This document shows positions 11,601 to 21,750 of a stretch of DNA of 64,000 nt, piece after piece; within the stretch, counting starts at the first letter, position 1; every line of letters starts with the position of its first letter. Source of the DNA: Citrus sinensis (lineage: Eukaryota > Streptophyta > Magnoliopsida > Sapindales > Rutaceae); contig NC_068562.1 of NCBI RefSeq assembly GCF_022201045.2, positions 11,345,001 through 11,409,000 on the forward strand, read 5' to 3'. Under the pieces are notes generated by a model, which did no database searches, had not been told where the DNA came from, and saw nothing but the letters and a program-made list of their open reading frames with translations. The translations under genes and the position numbers were made by a program.

Positions 11601-12666
11601 GTCTTTGGCCAAAGTTGGAAAGTCAAAAGCTGTTGAAAAAATGTTTGCTTTTGAGATTGACAAGAACCTTATAAAACTTCTTGAGAACGGTTCTGAAGTA
11701 GTACAACACCATGCGATTGTCACTTTGAAGGCATTCTATGAGTTGGCAGGCTCTCCTGCAAATGCTTCTCTTCGACCAGCTAATCTTAACCTTCTGCCAT
11801 GGCAAGTCAGGCTTCGGTTGGAAAGATTTATTATTTCTGATCGAACTGTTCCCCCCTCGCCGAAATCACAAACCTTTGAAGATGTCATTCACAGGTTGTT
11901 AGATGGTGATAACAAGCAAGTACAGGGGGCAATGCAGGATCTCATACCATTCCTCGAGAAAGCAGGTGAGCTGAAGATCAGAGATATGATCATCAAAAGC
12001 CCCCTTATTGCAAAGTTATCGGAGCTTCTGCAATATGCGCACCCAGAACAAAATTCAGTGAGATCTGAATCTGCTTTTTTACTTACGAAGTTAGCTTGTG
12101 CAGGTGGAGAACCTTGCATAAAGAAGTTTCTAGAGTATGATATAATCCCTGAGCTTGTTAAGATGATGCAATGCTGTGTCCCAGAAATTCAGGATTCCGC
12201 CTATGCAGCATTGCACCAGATGTTTTGCAGCAATGGTGGACTACTTGTCTTGGATAAGATTTTTAGGATGGGTCTCATAGAAAGAATGGCTCAATCACTC
12301 GAAAGCAAGACAGTGAAGACTCGAGAAGTGAACATGCACTGCATTGTTGATATTGTAGAATTGGGAAAAAAAGCCTACCTAGAGAGGATGCTTTCATTGC
12401 AGGTAGTGGAGAAGCTTGTGAAAATAGAGAAGAACAGTGGGGGCTCAGGTGAAACTCTGGGTGAATTTCTCAAGGGGATAGATAAATGCAAGCACCTTTC
12501 AATGGCTGAGCGGAGAGTGATGAAGCAACAAGTGTTGCGTAAGGTAAGAACCACATTAAAAGGTCATAAGTTTGAAACACAGATTGTAGCTAAATTAGAT
12601 TCTTTTCTGTCTGAGTCATCAAGAGGTTCCAGTAGTGGGAGTGGTAGTAGTAAACACCGAAAGTAA
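8673..12666 (+). CDS. NB-ARC (CC-type) protein with C-terminal ARM-like helical repeats
   Basis: Two coding exons, 8673-9716 and 10570-12666, joined in phase 0 across an 853-bp GT-AG intron: 1046 residues. Residues 1-160 are helical, charged and coiled-coil-like. The NB-ARC region shows the P-loop GLSGIGKS (187-194), kinase-2 ILILLDDVW (277-285), RNBS-B-like YLVTTRN (303-309), GLPL-like GHHPLTV (359-365) and MHD-like VHD (about 486-488). The remaining 550 residues contain no LRR pattern. Instead there are repeated helix pairs of armadillo/HEAT type (LLQKSEDPMIQTDILTVLTK, LSELLQYAHPEQNSVRSESA). The tail is Ser/Gly-rich. NB-ARC modules are ATP/ADP switches of STAND NTPases, mostly immune receptors. 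An ARM-bearing branch is known in plants, but its ligand is not. The start at 8673 is preferred because the upstream in-frame stretch is low-complexity and precedes the helical domain. A longer start at 8553 is not an ATG. Confidence 0.86.
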
Positions 12667-13009
12667 AAGGTGTTTGATAAAAGAACTGATCTTCTAGCTT
12701 GCTCTTCAGACTTCAGAGCCTGAGATCACTTGTTGTATTATATTGAAAATTATCTCAATTCAAAAATGAATCTCACTTTTTTGTCAAATTTTCTGCTGGA
12801 TATAAAACTACAAACGCCATTGATATTTGCTCATGTATGATGTCTTCTCATACGACAGTCAAATTATCTGCACTATGATACTTCTCTCACAAACAACGAT
12901 ACAAAAGTAACGAAGATAATATTGATTTGAGGACTGAAATAAAAGAAGAGAGAGTTAAAAAGGTGCACGCGCACGCAAATGTATAATGAAGGGACATGTC
13001 AATCTCCCG

Positions 13010-14444
13010 TCATTTTGCTTGCTGCAAAATATCTTTGATTAACAGCTTGATGTTCAGGTAAGAAGATCCCCCTTCTTCTATTGCTGTCTTTGCCGTCTCC
13101 CCATACTCTCTAGCTCTTCTTCTCCTCTCATCTCTTTCTTCCCCTTCATCCATGAGCATGTTAATAGCCTTTTTGACATCTTCCTTCTTCACCGGCACCC
13201 CATTCCTCTCTTCATCGGCTAAACTTGGTGGACGTTCTGCCCCAATCGTCACACCAATCCTCAACACTTGCACAACCAACTTCTCATTGCAAAACTGATC
13301 TGCGAAAAATGGCCAGGTGACCATCGGCAAGCCATTTGAAACCGCTTCTAGCACTGAATTCCAGCCGCAATGTGTTAAGAACCCTCCAATTGCAGGGTGA
13401 GACAATATCACCACTTGAGGAGCCCAACCCCGGATCAAAAGTCCTCTCCCTTCAATCCTTTCCTCAAACTTTTCTGCCGAAAGCTTGATCTCCGGGTCTT
13501 ATAACCCAGATGAATGGCTTCTTTGTTGCTTCTAAGCCTAAACCAAGCTCTATCAGCTGTCTGGTTGAACAATCACAAAGACTTCCAAGACAAACATAGA
13601 CTGCAGAGCCTGGTTGCCATGAATCAAGCCACTTTAAGCAACCAGAGCCATCATTGGAAGTCTTGTCACCTCTCTCAAGTTTATCCATGTCTTCCTTGTT
13701 GCACAATGAAACAGGACCGACACACCAAACTTTTCCATCTCTTGCATTCTTGTATTCTTCAACATAAGCAGGCTCCAACTCTTCAAATGAATTCACAATG
13801 ACCCCATAGGATGCCATTTCAGCTGCCAAAATTGGCTCACCAAAACTTTTCAGTTTCAGGATTTCGGGTAGCTGAGCTTTAGTTATTTCAACTCGATCAG
13901 GCAATCCAGGCACCAAAAAATATTCCGAATCAGAGGAAACACTCTCATGAGCCTTGGAAACACTCAAGCTGTGCAAACACAAAAGACAAAAGCAAGAAAA
14001 ACCATGGAAAACAATCCTTGGAACATTGAACTTGCAGGCAGAAGAAACTGTCCAAGGCAAACACACGTCGGAGATTAAGCAGCCTGGCTTAGGTTGTATC
14101 TCCTTGAACAAAGTTTCCAACGGCAAACGCAGCATTTCAATTGCAGCGAAGAACTTGGGGAGCAAGGCCATCGAAGGAAGCTTGTCCCAACTCTCACAAC
14201 CTTCAGGCAATCCTACTTCTTGACATGGAAAATAAAACTCAATGACTTGGATACGTAACCCAGATTGTATCCCACGTTCTATAACGTTTTGAAACCGGGC
14301 TGCATTCATTGGTGTGGTGACAATGGTTACAAGGGCGCCATGCTGTGCCAACAATCTTGCAATGTCTATCATGGGAATCATATGGCCCTGAGCAAGAAAA
14401 GGAAATAAGATGAAGTGAAGCTGGCTACCAGCTTGGGATGCCAT
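13010..14444 (-). pseudogene. UDP-glycosyltransferase copy 1, frameshifted by a 20-bp deletion
   Basis: Nearly identical over its coding body to the intact UGT at 23298-24752. Relative to that gene, 20 bp are missing at about 13484. The frame therefore leaves the UGT sequence after the IRPGDQA motif and stops within a few codons (13464, 326 residues). The rest, including the complete PSPG sugar-nucleotide box, stays open but out of frame at 13010-13438. The N-terminal catalytic His (FLAQGHM) and acceptor-binding half remain, but a protein lacking the PSPG box should not bind UDP-sugar. A GC dinucleotide flanks the missing segment, consistent with slippage or microhomology repair. The 5' flank matches UGT copy 3, not copy 2. 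A MULE-like element sits 270 bp upstream of the start. Rescue by splicing is unlikely but untested. Confidence 0.88.
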
Positions 14445-14705
14445 GGCAGAGTTTCTCTTCCTAATGGGACTTTGCTGCTGGTGATGTTTGTAGAATCAAT
14501 AATGCATTTGCTAGAGATGGTTTTTGACAGATAGGCATGGCAATAAGGGATGCCGTTGAGATTTTTGCACTGTATTCAAAGAAGGGACCTCATGCCCGTA
14601 AGGTACCACCACCATATGAAGTGTCATGTCACTCGTGTCGTTTCCCGAATTAAAGATTCTGAAAAACGTGGGCTCATTGGTTGAAACCCTTTTCCATTTT
14701 CGATA

Positions 14706-16733
14706 TTCTCCATTGGAAAATGCTTCTCAGCGAGAATGCTGAGAGAATGCTGAGAGAATACCGAGAGAAACGGCATACAGTAATGCCGTTTCTCTCGGCT
14801 CCATCCCCCACAACGTGAACTGCTGCCCCTTTTGTTTTTTCTTGCTGCTTCTGCTTTTTCCACATTTTTTACTCTTTTTCCCCCACATTTGATTCTAGCT
14901 GTCGAAAAGCACTAATTGAGTTGAGATTTTTCTCTCATTTCACAAGTAGAGAGAACGGCATTAGGGCAGGAGTATTTGCTCATTCACGTGAAAAGGATTG
15001 AGTTGGGTTTTTTTTTTCTCATTTTAGAAGCAGGAAAACGGCATTAGCAGCCTAGCAGGAGTAGTTTATCACCAGCTTGAAGTAAAACACCCAGCTGGTA
15101 AAGAGTGATTTTTTATTTATTCTATTATTTTTTGTTATATGATAATGAAATTTTTATTTAGAAATTTTTATTTAGAAGTTTGATTTAGAAATTTTTATTT
15201 AGAAATCAAATAATGATAAATTTGATTTAGAAATTTTTAATATAAATGTTGTGTTTGATTTAGAAATCTTTTTATTTAGAAGTTTTTTAATTTAAATGAT
15301 GGGTGGGATTTAAAAATTTTTAATTTAAATTTTGTTTCGATTTAAATTTTTTTAATTTAAATTTTGTGTTCGATTTATTATTTTTTTAATTTAAATTTTT
15401 AGAATATAATGGATTAAATTATTGGTGGATCAAAATTTTGTAAAAATTTATAATAATTTATTCTTAATATGAATATTAATTATTTTGTATATTTATATTT
15501 TTTAATTTCTAAAATCTCATATCACGTTTTAATTTTTTATATATTACAACAACCACTCCCGCAGTATGCTTTGCAACCACATTATCCTTCTCATTCGATG
15601 ACGTACGAAGGATCTGGAAGTGAAAGTTTCTAACATTTGCTACATCAACAACGTAACGAAGACAACAATGAATGTGATTGATGTTTGACCTATATTTTGT
15701 TCCAACAAGTTTTTCTAGCATTTCGCTTATATTTGGCTAAATCGAACTAATTACAGCGATGAACATGTAATTGCACAATTGTATTTTCAACGATGAACCT
15801 GTATTTTCACAAGTAATTACAAACAAAAATTTATACCCAACCAGAATTTTTTACCAAATAATTACCAAATGTAATACATATAACCGACAATTTTCACCAA
15901 ATAATTATCAACAAAAATTTATACCCAACCGGCAATATACCAAAAATTTTTCAGAACCACCCAGCACAAAAAACCATACCCAGAATGCCGGTAAATCTGC
16001 AAGTTTACATGCAAATCAAACCTCAACTGTCAATAAACCACCAACCAGTGTGCAAATCTAGGCTCAAAAGTTCGGAAATATATGATAAAGATCAAATTTT
16101 GAAGGCGAATCAAATCTCAGTTGTCAATAAGGCACCACCACATGTATTCAACTAATGGTTCTAGTTCCAGACAAAAATAATCCAACAATCGTTTAAAATA
16201 TATATTAAAATTGAATTTAAAGTTGTACAGCCATCGGCAGAAGGCATGAAATTGAAAAGCTACCGAATAAGATAGGTAAAAAAAAACAAGAAATAAAATA
16301 AGAGCGCGAAGTGCGAATCTCACTATAGGGGCATGTGGATGGGCTGGCAACTAAAATTTACAAGGGCTGAGGGATTGCAAATTTGCAGCAGGTGAGAACA
16401 TGGTCGATGGAGAGAGACGAGCAGCACCACCGAGCACCGCGAGCAGCGACCACCGACGACCAGTGACCAACGAGTAGATCTGGAGTAGTAGCGAGCGAGA
16501 GGAGGAGACGAGGAGTGGTAGAGAGCGCGTGAAGGAGAAGAGTAGTGAGCGAAAGGAGGGGAAGAGGAGTACCAGGCTACCAGCAAGCGTGGGAGAGGAG
16601 GGAGAGAGAGTCAACATTTTTTTTTACATTTTATACCGGCGTTTTAACTTTTTAAGTTTAAAAAATCTTTTTTTTTTTTTTTCTGCCGAGAGAAACTCGG
16701 CATTCTTGACATCTAGCACTCCTCTTCTCCATT
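14706..16733. mobile_element. Mutator-like (MULE-type) non-autonomous element with 9-bp target duplication
   Basis: The element spans 14715-16724 (2010 bp), flanked by TTCTCCATT at 14706-14714 and 16725-16733. The paralogous site near 27770 in unit 2 lacks it. Terminal sequences align without gaps when one is inverted: both carry TGCT at the same offset and a shared AGAATGC-GAG block about 20 bp in (roughly 17 of 29 matches). Subterminal palindromes recur: CCGAGAGAAACGGCAT with its inverse at 14761-14800, and GCCGAGAGAAACTCGGC at 16685-16701. A 9-bp duplication fits MULEs. I find no transposase; the short open frames inside look non-coding. The right flank has small changes relative to the empty site, so it is not a brand-new insertion. 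Confidence 0.7.
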
Positions 16734-17245
16734 CGTTTTTGCAACTTATTTAATTGTATTACAATCTTTATGAGACAAAACCAGGAGGTGAAGGTTGTTG
16801 GGCATGTCTCGCAGACCATAATAAATATTTATCATGAAATTGCCCGTCAAAGCATTACTGGGTCTATTATTTGCATTCATCATATTCTTGATGGAAGTTT
16901 AAACTCATATTTCACCCATTTGGTTAATGGAATGTAATCAGATTTATGCAACACCATTGAACTTGTCAGCATAACGTCTTTCTTATGTTAGTAAGATGCA
17001 AATCAGCCCCAGCTCAAGACAAATTCACAACACTATGAAGCATATAAAAAACTTGCGCCTTCGTTACAACATAGAACTTTCCATTATTTTTCCGATGTAG
17101 ATGAGGAAGTCGACCAACTTCCTCATTCTTAAGTCTCATCTGCGATTTAATAGAACTAATAATTTACATACAGTGGATAAGCAACAAAGTCAGATCAACA
17201 AAAAACTTCAACAAACATGTGCAATTGCAGAGGGCCAAGTTTAGG

Positions 17246-18926
17246 TCAGCCTGTAAGTTCCTCCATCAAGCCCTGTTGAGCAAGGAAAACCTTGAGGCAT
17301 GAATAGTGTTACAAGGAATGGAAATGTTTTAACGCCAGCATCTGAAGACACAATTTTAGAAACAAGTTAGAGAGGCACTCACTCTTGAGATGTATGGCTC
17401 CGCATCAGTTCGTTTGAGAAAGTGCATCGAGTGGCGGGCAAAATTGGCTGCCTTGTCACTCACAACTATTCCTTCACCGAGATCATCAAGGACCCTCACC
17501 TTGATATAGGGGTCTTTTGGTGGCACCATATCCTTTGCAGAAACAAGAACATTAGCTTTAAAAATCTGGTTTTTAAGCACAATTTTGATCAAGCTATTTT
17601 CAGAAATTGGATATTGCAATACTCAATCCACCTTAAAATCAGCAAATTTCAATTTCGAGAACATTTACATTGCTATTCACAATTATCTTACAGAATGGCT
17701 AAATAACATACTGCTCCTTCAATGACCAGATGTGCTTCTTTTTACTTTGCATGCATTTCGTTTCATAACCTTTTCTTACAACAAGTGACATTATCAATTG
17801 ATACTGAAAGCAAAATGTTGTTGCCAAATCCCTCACTTTCTTCATCTGATAGATGTACTTTTGTCATTAGTAAACCAGCACTCAGGCTTTGTGGCATCCA
17901 CTAGTCATCAATTGCATACCAAGTTCACCAATTGTGCACTCTTATAATCAGAAAGTTTAATTCGTATGAGCTTAATTCATATGAGCAAGAAAGAAAGGAG
18001 TTACCACATTCAAGTTAAGATCCACTTTCGACATGTATGATTCCAATGCTGCAGAATGTCTCTTAAAATAATCTTTTTCCAAGTGACTGAGTTTTTCTTG
18101 AATTTCTTCGGGCAGCTCAAAGAGCCTAAGCCCAACTGTCCATGCCAAATTCTGTATCATTTCTGCTCGGTTGTACCTACATGACCATAAACCACGAACT
18201 AGAGTTACTGCCACAATGAAAAACCTCAAATTAAACATAAAAGCTAATTATAAGAATGTTGCTTACAGAAATAACATAGCATTAGAGAATACTTACACGT
18301 ATGCCATCAGGCAGCGTTTGTTGCGAATTAGAGAAAGGTGGTTGATAAGTGCTCCATAGTGATCTGCATTTCTTGTTGTTTGAAAATCCAATCCTTCTTC
18401 CTGCATTTTCCTAACACAAGCATAAATCTACAAAGTAAGTTAAAAATAAAGGTATGCAATTACTCGTCGTATCAAAAGAAACACCAAGGATTCATACCAA
18501 ATGATTACCTTATCAAGGACTGAAGCGCGAGGAAATTTTCACTGCATTCTTTAATTACTTCATTTAAAAGCTCATCCTGCAAAATCACATAACAAAGACC
18601 AAATTTCAAGGTTAGCAGAAATAAACCTAAAATACTCATCAAACAGTTGATAACCACAGCACAATGTAACAATAATACAAAAGTGGAGAACTTGAAAACA
18701 TTCAGAAAAGCTAGTTGTACAATGAATCAATAAACATAAAATCACCCACTTCATAATGCATGCATTAAATCAACAGCTTGAGCATGCCCTTTTCACACGA
18801 CACGCAAAAACAGAAATCAAGAAACAAAGAACACAACTGAATTGAAATTACATTAAAATGCGTGAGCTGGCCTTTTTCACCACTTGCAAGTCCCTTTACC
18901 AGTCGGCTTCCCAATCTTCCGTGCAT
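17246..18926 (-). CDS. PSF1: DNA replication complex GINS subunit PSF1, copy A
   Basis: Six exons on the - strand: 18926-18852, 18576-18509, 18410-18297, 18176-18005, 17532-17383 and 17272-17246. All phases fit and give 201 residues, the usual plant PSF1 length. PSF1 is one of four subunits of nuclear GINS, which with CDC45 and MCM2-7 forms the replicative CMG helicase. Recognition rests on the N-terminal ASGEKGQLTHFN, the NADHYGALINHLSLIRNKRC segment, YNRAEMIQNLAWTVG, the linker DMVPPKDPYIKVRVL, and the C-terminal EPYIS and GLMEELTG. The frame is intact. It differs from copy B by one residue: Gly instead of Glu at position 12 (GGA versus GAA). A hAT element inserted 90 bp upstream of the start separates the gene from its E2F-like sites. 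The gene is probably functional if still expressed. Confidence 0.93.
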
Positions 18927-19007
18927 TTCTTTTCCTTTCGAGATCCTGAATTCATTCAAGCATTTCATCAAACATCGTACATGCGCAAAAACAGACGTAC
19001 ATGGCAC

Positions 19008-20108
19008 ATCAGCACTAGGGATGGCAAAACATCGGGTCGGGCTCGGGCTTGGCCAAACCCGACCCGATCAATAAAAAATTAAAGCCCGACCCTAAAAAAG
19101 CCCTACCTATTTATAGTTAGGGTCGGGTCGGGCTCGACCCGAATCGGGCCAACATCGGGTCGGGCTACCGAAACCATTTTCCAAATGCAGCTGCAACTTG
19201 CATTTCCAGATTTCCAGATTGCTTAAGCTGCTCGTGTGCTGTCCAAGACAGCATTTCAAGACGAAAGCCATGCTCATGCCTCCTAGTTTCCTATATTTAA
19301 ACAAAGAATTTGAATCCCAACAAATTCTTCTTTACATACAATTTTTAAATGACAAAATTTTACATCAATCTTCTTTACATACAACTTTTAAATGACAAAA
19401 TTTTACATCAGAATCAACCGCATCAGAATCATCCTATGACAATTTTTTTTTATTATTTACATATCACAAATTAAATTTACCAATGCTTCAGAAAGAAATG
19501 CGGTAATGCCGGGGCAGAACTGTTCGTTGGCCGTTGGCTGGCAGACGGACGCGGCAAAGGGCGACAAAGGGCGGTTGGCTGGTTCACGCGACAGCGAGAC
19601 ACGACAGCAAGACACACGGCGACGAGACGTTGCTGATTGGCTGGCGACCTGGCGTGCGGCGGACGGTGACGATGCTCTCTGATTCGGCGGCGGGTTGGGT
19701 GGCTGGCTCCTGGCTTAGGGTTTTTGAGAATTTGGGATTTACGGTTTAGAGAGCTGTGATGTGTGCGTGTGTGATGTTGTTTGTGATGTGTGCGTGTGTG
19801 AATTGTGATGCTGTGAATGTGATGTGTGCGTGTGTGATGCTGTGAATGTGATGACTGATGTGTGCAGTGTGCCGCGTGCGTGTGTTAGATTGTTAGCAAC
19901 TTAGCTTTTTTTTTTTGTTTTTTAATTAGGGTCAGGTCAGGTCGGGTTGGCTTTAAGCCCGACCCTAACTCTAAATTTATTCGGACCTTAAAATCTTAGC
20001 CCGAATCCGACCCGAAACCCGAAACTTCGGGCCAAAACCCTTAATATTAGAGTCGGGTCATTCGGGCTAAAAATAGGGCCGGGCTAAATTGCCAAGCCTA
20101 ATCAGCAC
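19008..20108. mobile_element. Non-autonomous hAT element with 8-bp target duplication
   Basis: The element is 19016-20100 (1085 bp). It is flanked by perfect ATCAGCAC repeats at 19008-19015 and 20101-20108, and a single copy of ATCAGCAC occupies the empty site at 30123-30130 in unit 2. Termini are TAGGGATGGCAA and the inverse of TAGGCTTGGCAA, which is the common hAT end. Subterminal regions carry many CGGGTCGGG/CCCGACCC clusters in inverted arrangement, likely transposase-binding repeats. The GC-rich middle (about 19500-19750) has an open frame with no transposase features, and a GTGATGTGTGCGTGTGTGAT tandem stretch follows (about 19755-19885). Hence it depends on an autonomous hAT elsewhere. 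Confidence 0.93.
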
Positions 20109-20250
20109 AGAGATCAATAGATGCATCAAAGATAATATTTAATAAAATACCCGTTATGGCTGTTTGTTTGGCGAGATCGAAATAGTGAGAAAATGGATCA
20201 AAATGGTCGAATTCATTCTTAGGCATGTGATCTAACTTCTGGTCATCGCT

Positions 20251-20289
20251 TTTGGCGGGGAAGTTTTTGAAGCTTTTCAAATTTGGCGC
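20251..20289 (-). promoter_or_regulatory. Pair of E2F-like sites upstream of PSF1 copy A, displaced by the hAT element
   Basis: TTTGGCGG (20251-20258) and TTTGGCGC (20282-20289) match the plant E2F core TTTSSCGS. They lie about 1.33-1.36 kb upstream of the copy A start codon because the hAT element sits between. In copy B the same pair lies 232-270 bp upstream. Replication genes of this class are commonly E2F targets; binding here is inferred. Confidence 0.6.
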
Positions 20290-21750
20290 TCAAATTTTTT
20301 TGGGTGACGGTGCCGTTTAAGTAACAGTGTTTGTGTTTGTGTTATTTTATTTGATTTTAGTTGTAGTATATCCTGTCAACAAGATAAAAGCGCGTTTAAA
20401 ATTATTAGTCTTTGAACTTCAAAAAATTAAAATATTGGTCTTTTGTTTTACACTGATATTTATTGTAGAAATCATTTTTTACTGAATTATTTCCTCATAA
20501 TTGGATGACTGGTACTAGTTAATCATTTTTATAAAAAAATATAAGCAAAGTTTCAAGTGAGGACTCAATTAAATTCCCCTTCTTGGGAAATAAAAAATAA
20601 AAAAAAGGAGTCAATTAAAATCTTGATCTCATAATTACATCAAGTTGGTGGTGTAACATGAAGGTCAAGTTGATTGGTTGTCAACATTATTAAGGCCCAT
20701 CATTATAAAGCATTTCTTTTTTTTTTTTTAATTATTTGGTCAATCATGATAAGCAATGTTGAATTAGTGCCACAAAAGTTGTTCAATGATAATGTTGATG
20801 ATGCTTTGCTATGATGGACGGTGACAATGATAACTATCAATTAACCGGTCCCGTTTTGATTTGATTGTGCTTTAGACTTTGCATGAAAATCTCATTTAAC
20901 CAAAATTCTTTAGTTCCAATCGCGCTCGTTTTTCCAAATTTCAAACCCCAATTCAAGACTTCTCCTGTTGGTAGGGTGACCAAATATATCATTCAAATCT
21001 AAAAAATTTTCAAGGTCATGTTCCCACCGTTACAAAATTGTCATGGGAGCAGTTACCGTGTTTGGAAAAAACAATGCACTTTAATTTTATGAAAAACGTT
21101 TTACATTATTTTCTAAGATAAAAAATAGTTGTAGTGTTTTAGAAACTTCCTTTATAATTAATACTAGATGGCACAAGTGTTACATCTTTAGTCCCTATAG
21201 CAAAATTATGAAAAATACAACTCACGTATTTTTTTTTCTTAAATTATTATGATAAGACCATTAATATGTTATTTTCTCAATTATATTACATTTATTTTCA
21301 CATGTAATTAAATAAACTAATGTAAAAATAAATAACAAAACGATAAGACAAATTGACATGAATTGCAACCCTAACCCCATTACAAAACTTGAGAGTCAAA
21401 ATTTGTGGACATGAACCGCAGGCAGGATGGACCCAAAATTGTTGGGTCCAAGTCATCACCCATTTTAAAGAGTAGAACTAGAAATCCTACTTCAAAATAG
21501 TAGAAAAATCAAATATACAACGTGCGGTGCTCATCATCATCATCGTGATTTGACCTTTTTTGCATAAATTTGTTGACCTAATCCTCCAACTCACCATCAG
21601 TTGGACTCATTCCAAAGTAGTATTTTAGAATATGCCTGAGCGAACCATTTTTTACACTGTAGGATACTCAGTTAGTGGTTCATCAAGTTCGACATATCCC
21701 TCTTCCGCTGGTAAAATGAGATGTAGTCTTTGAAAGTTAATAGCTATCAC
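20290..21750. other. AT-rich flank shared by both duplication units (copy in unit 1)
   Basis: No gene seen. It aligns almost base for base with 30312-31810, with small indels. It contains PSF1-distal promoter sequence, A/T runs and a short CATCATCATCATCG repeat. Nothing in it looks coding in either copy. Confidence 0.6.

Noticed and set aside
15509-16617. Several short frames inside the MULE-like element
   Set aside because: Overlapping on both strands, repetitive and without MULE transposase or zinc-finger motifs.
19534-19749. 71-codon frame inside the hAT element
   Set aside because: No hAT transposase or BED/RNase H-like motif; GC-rich low-complexity translation.
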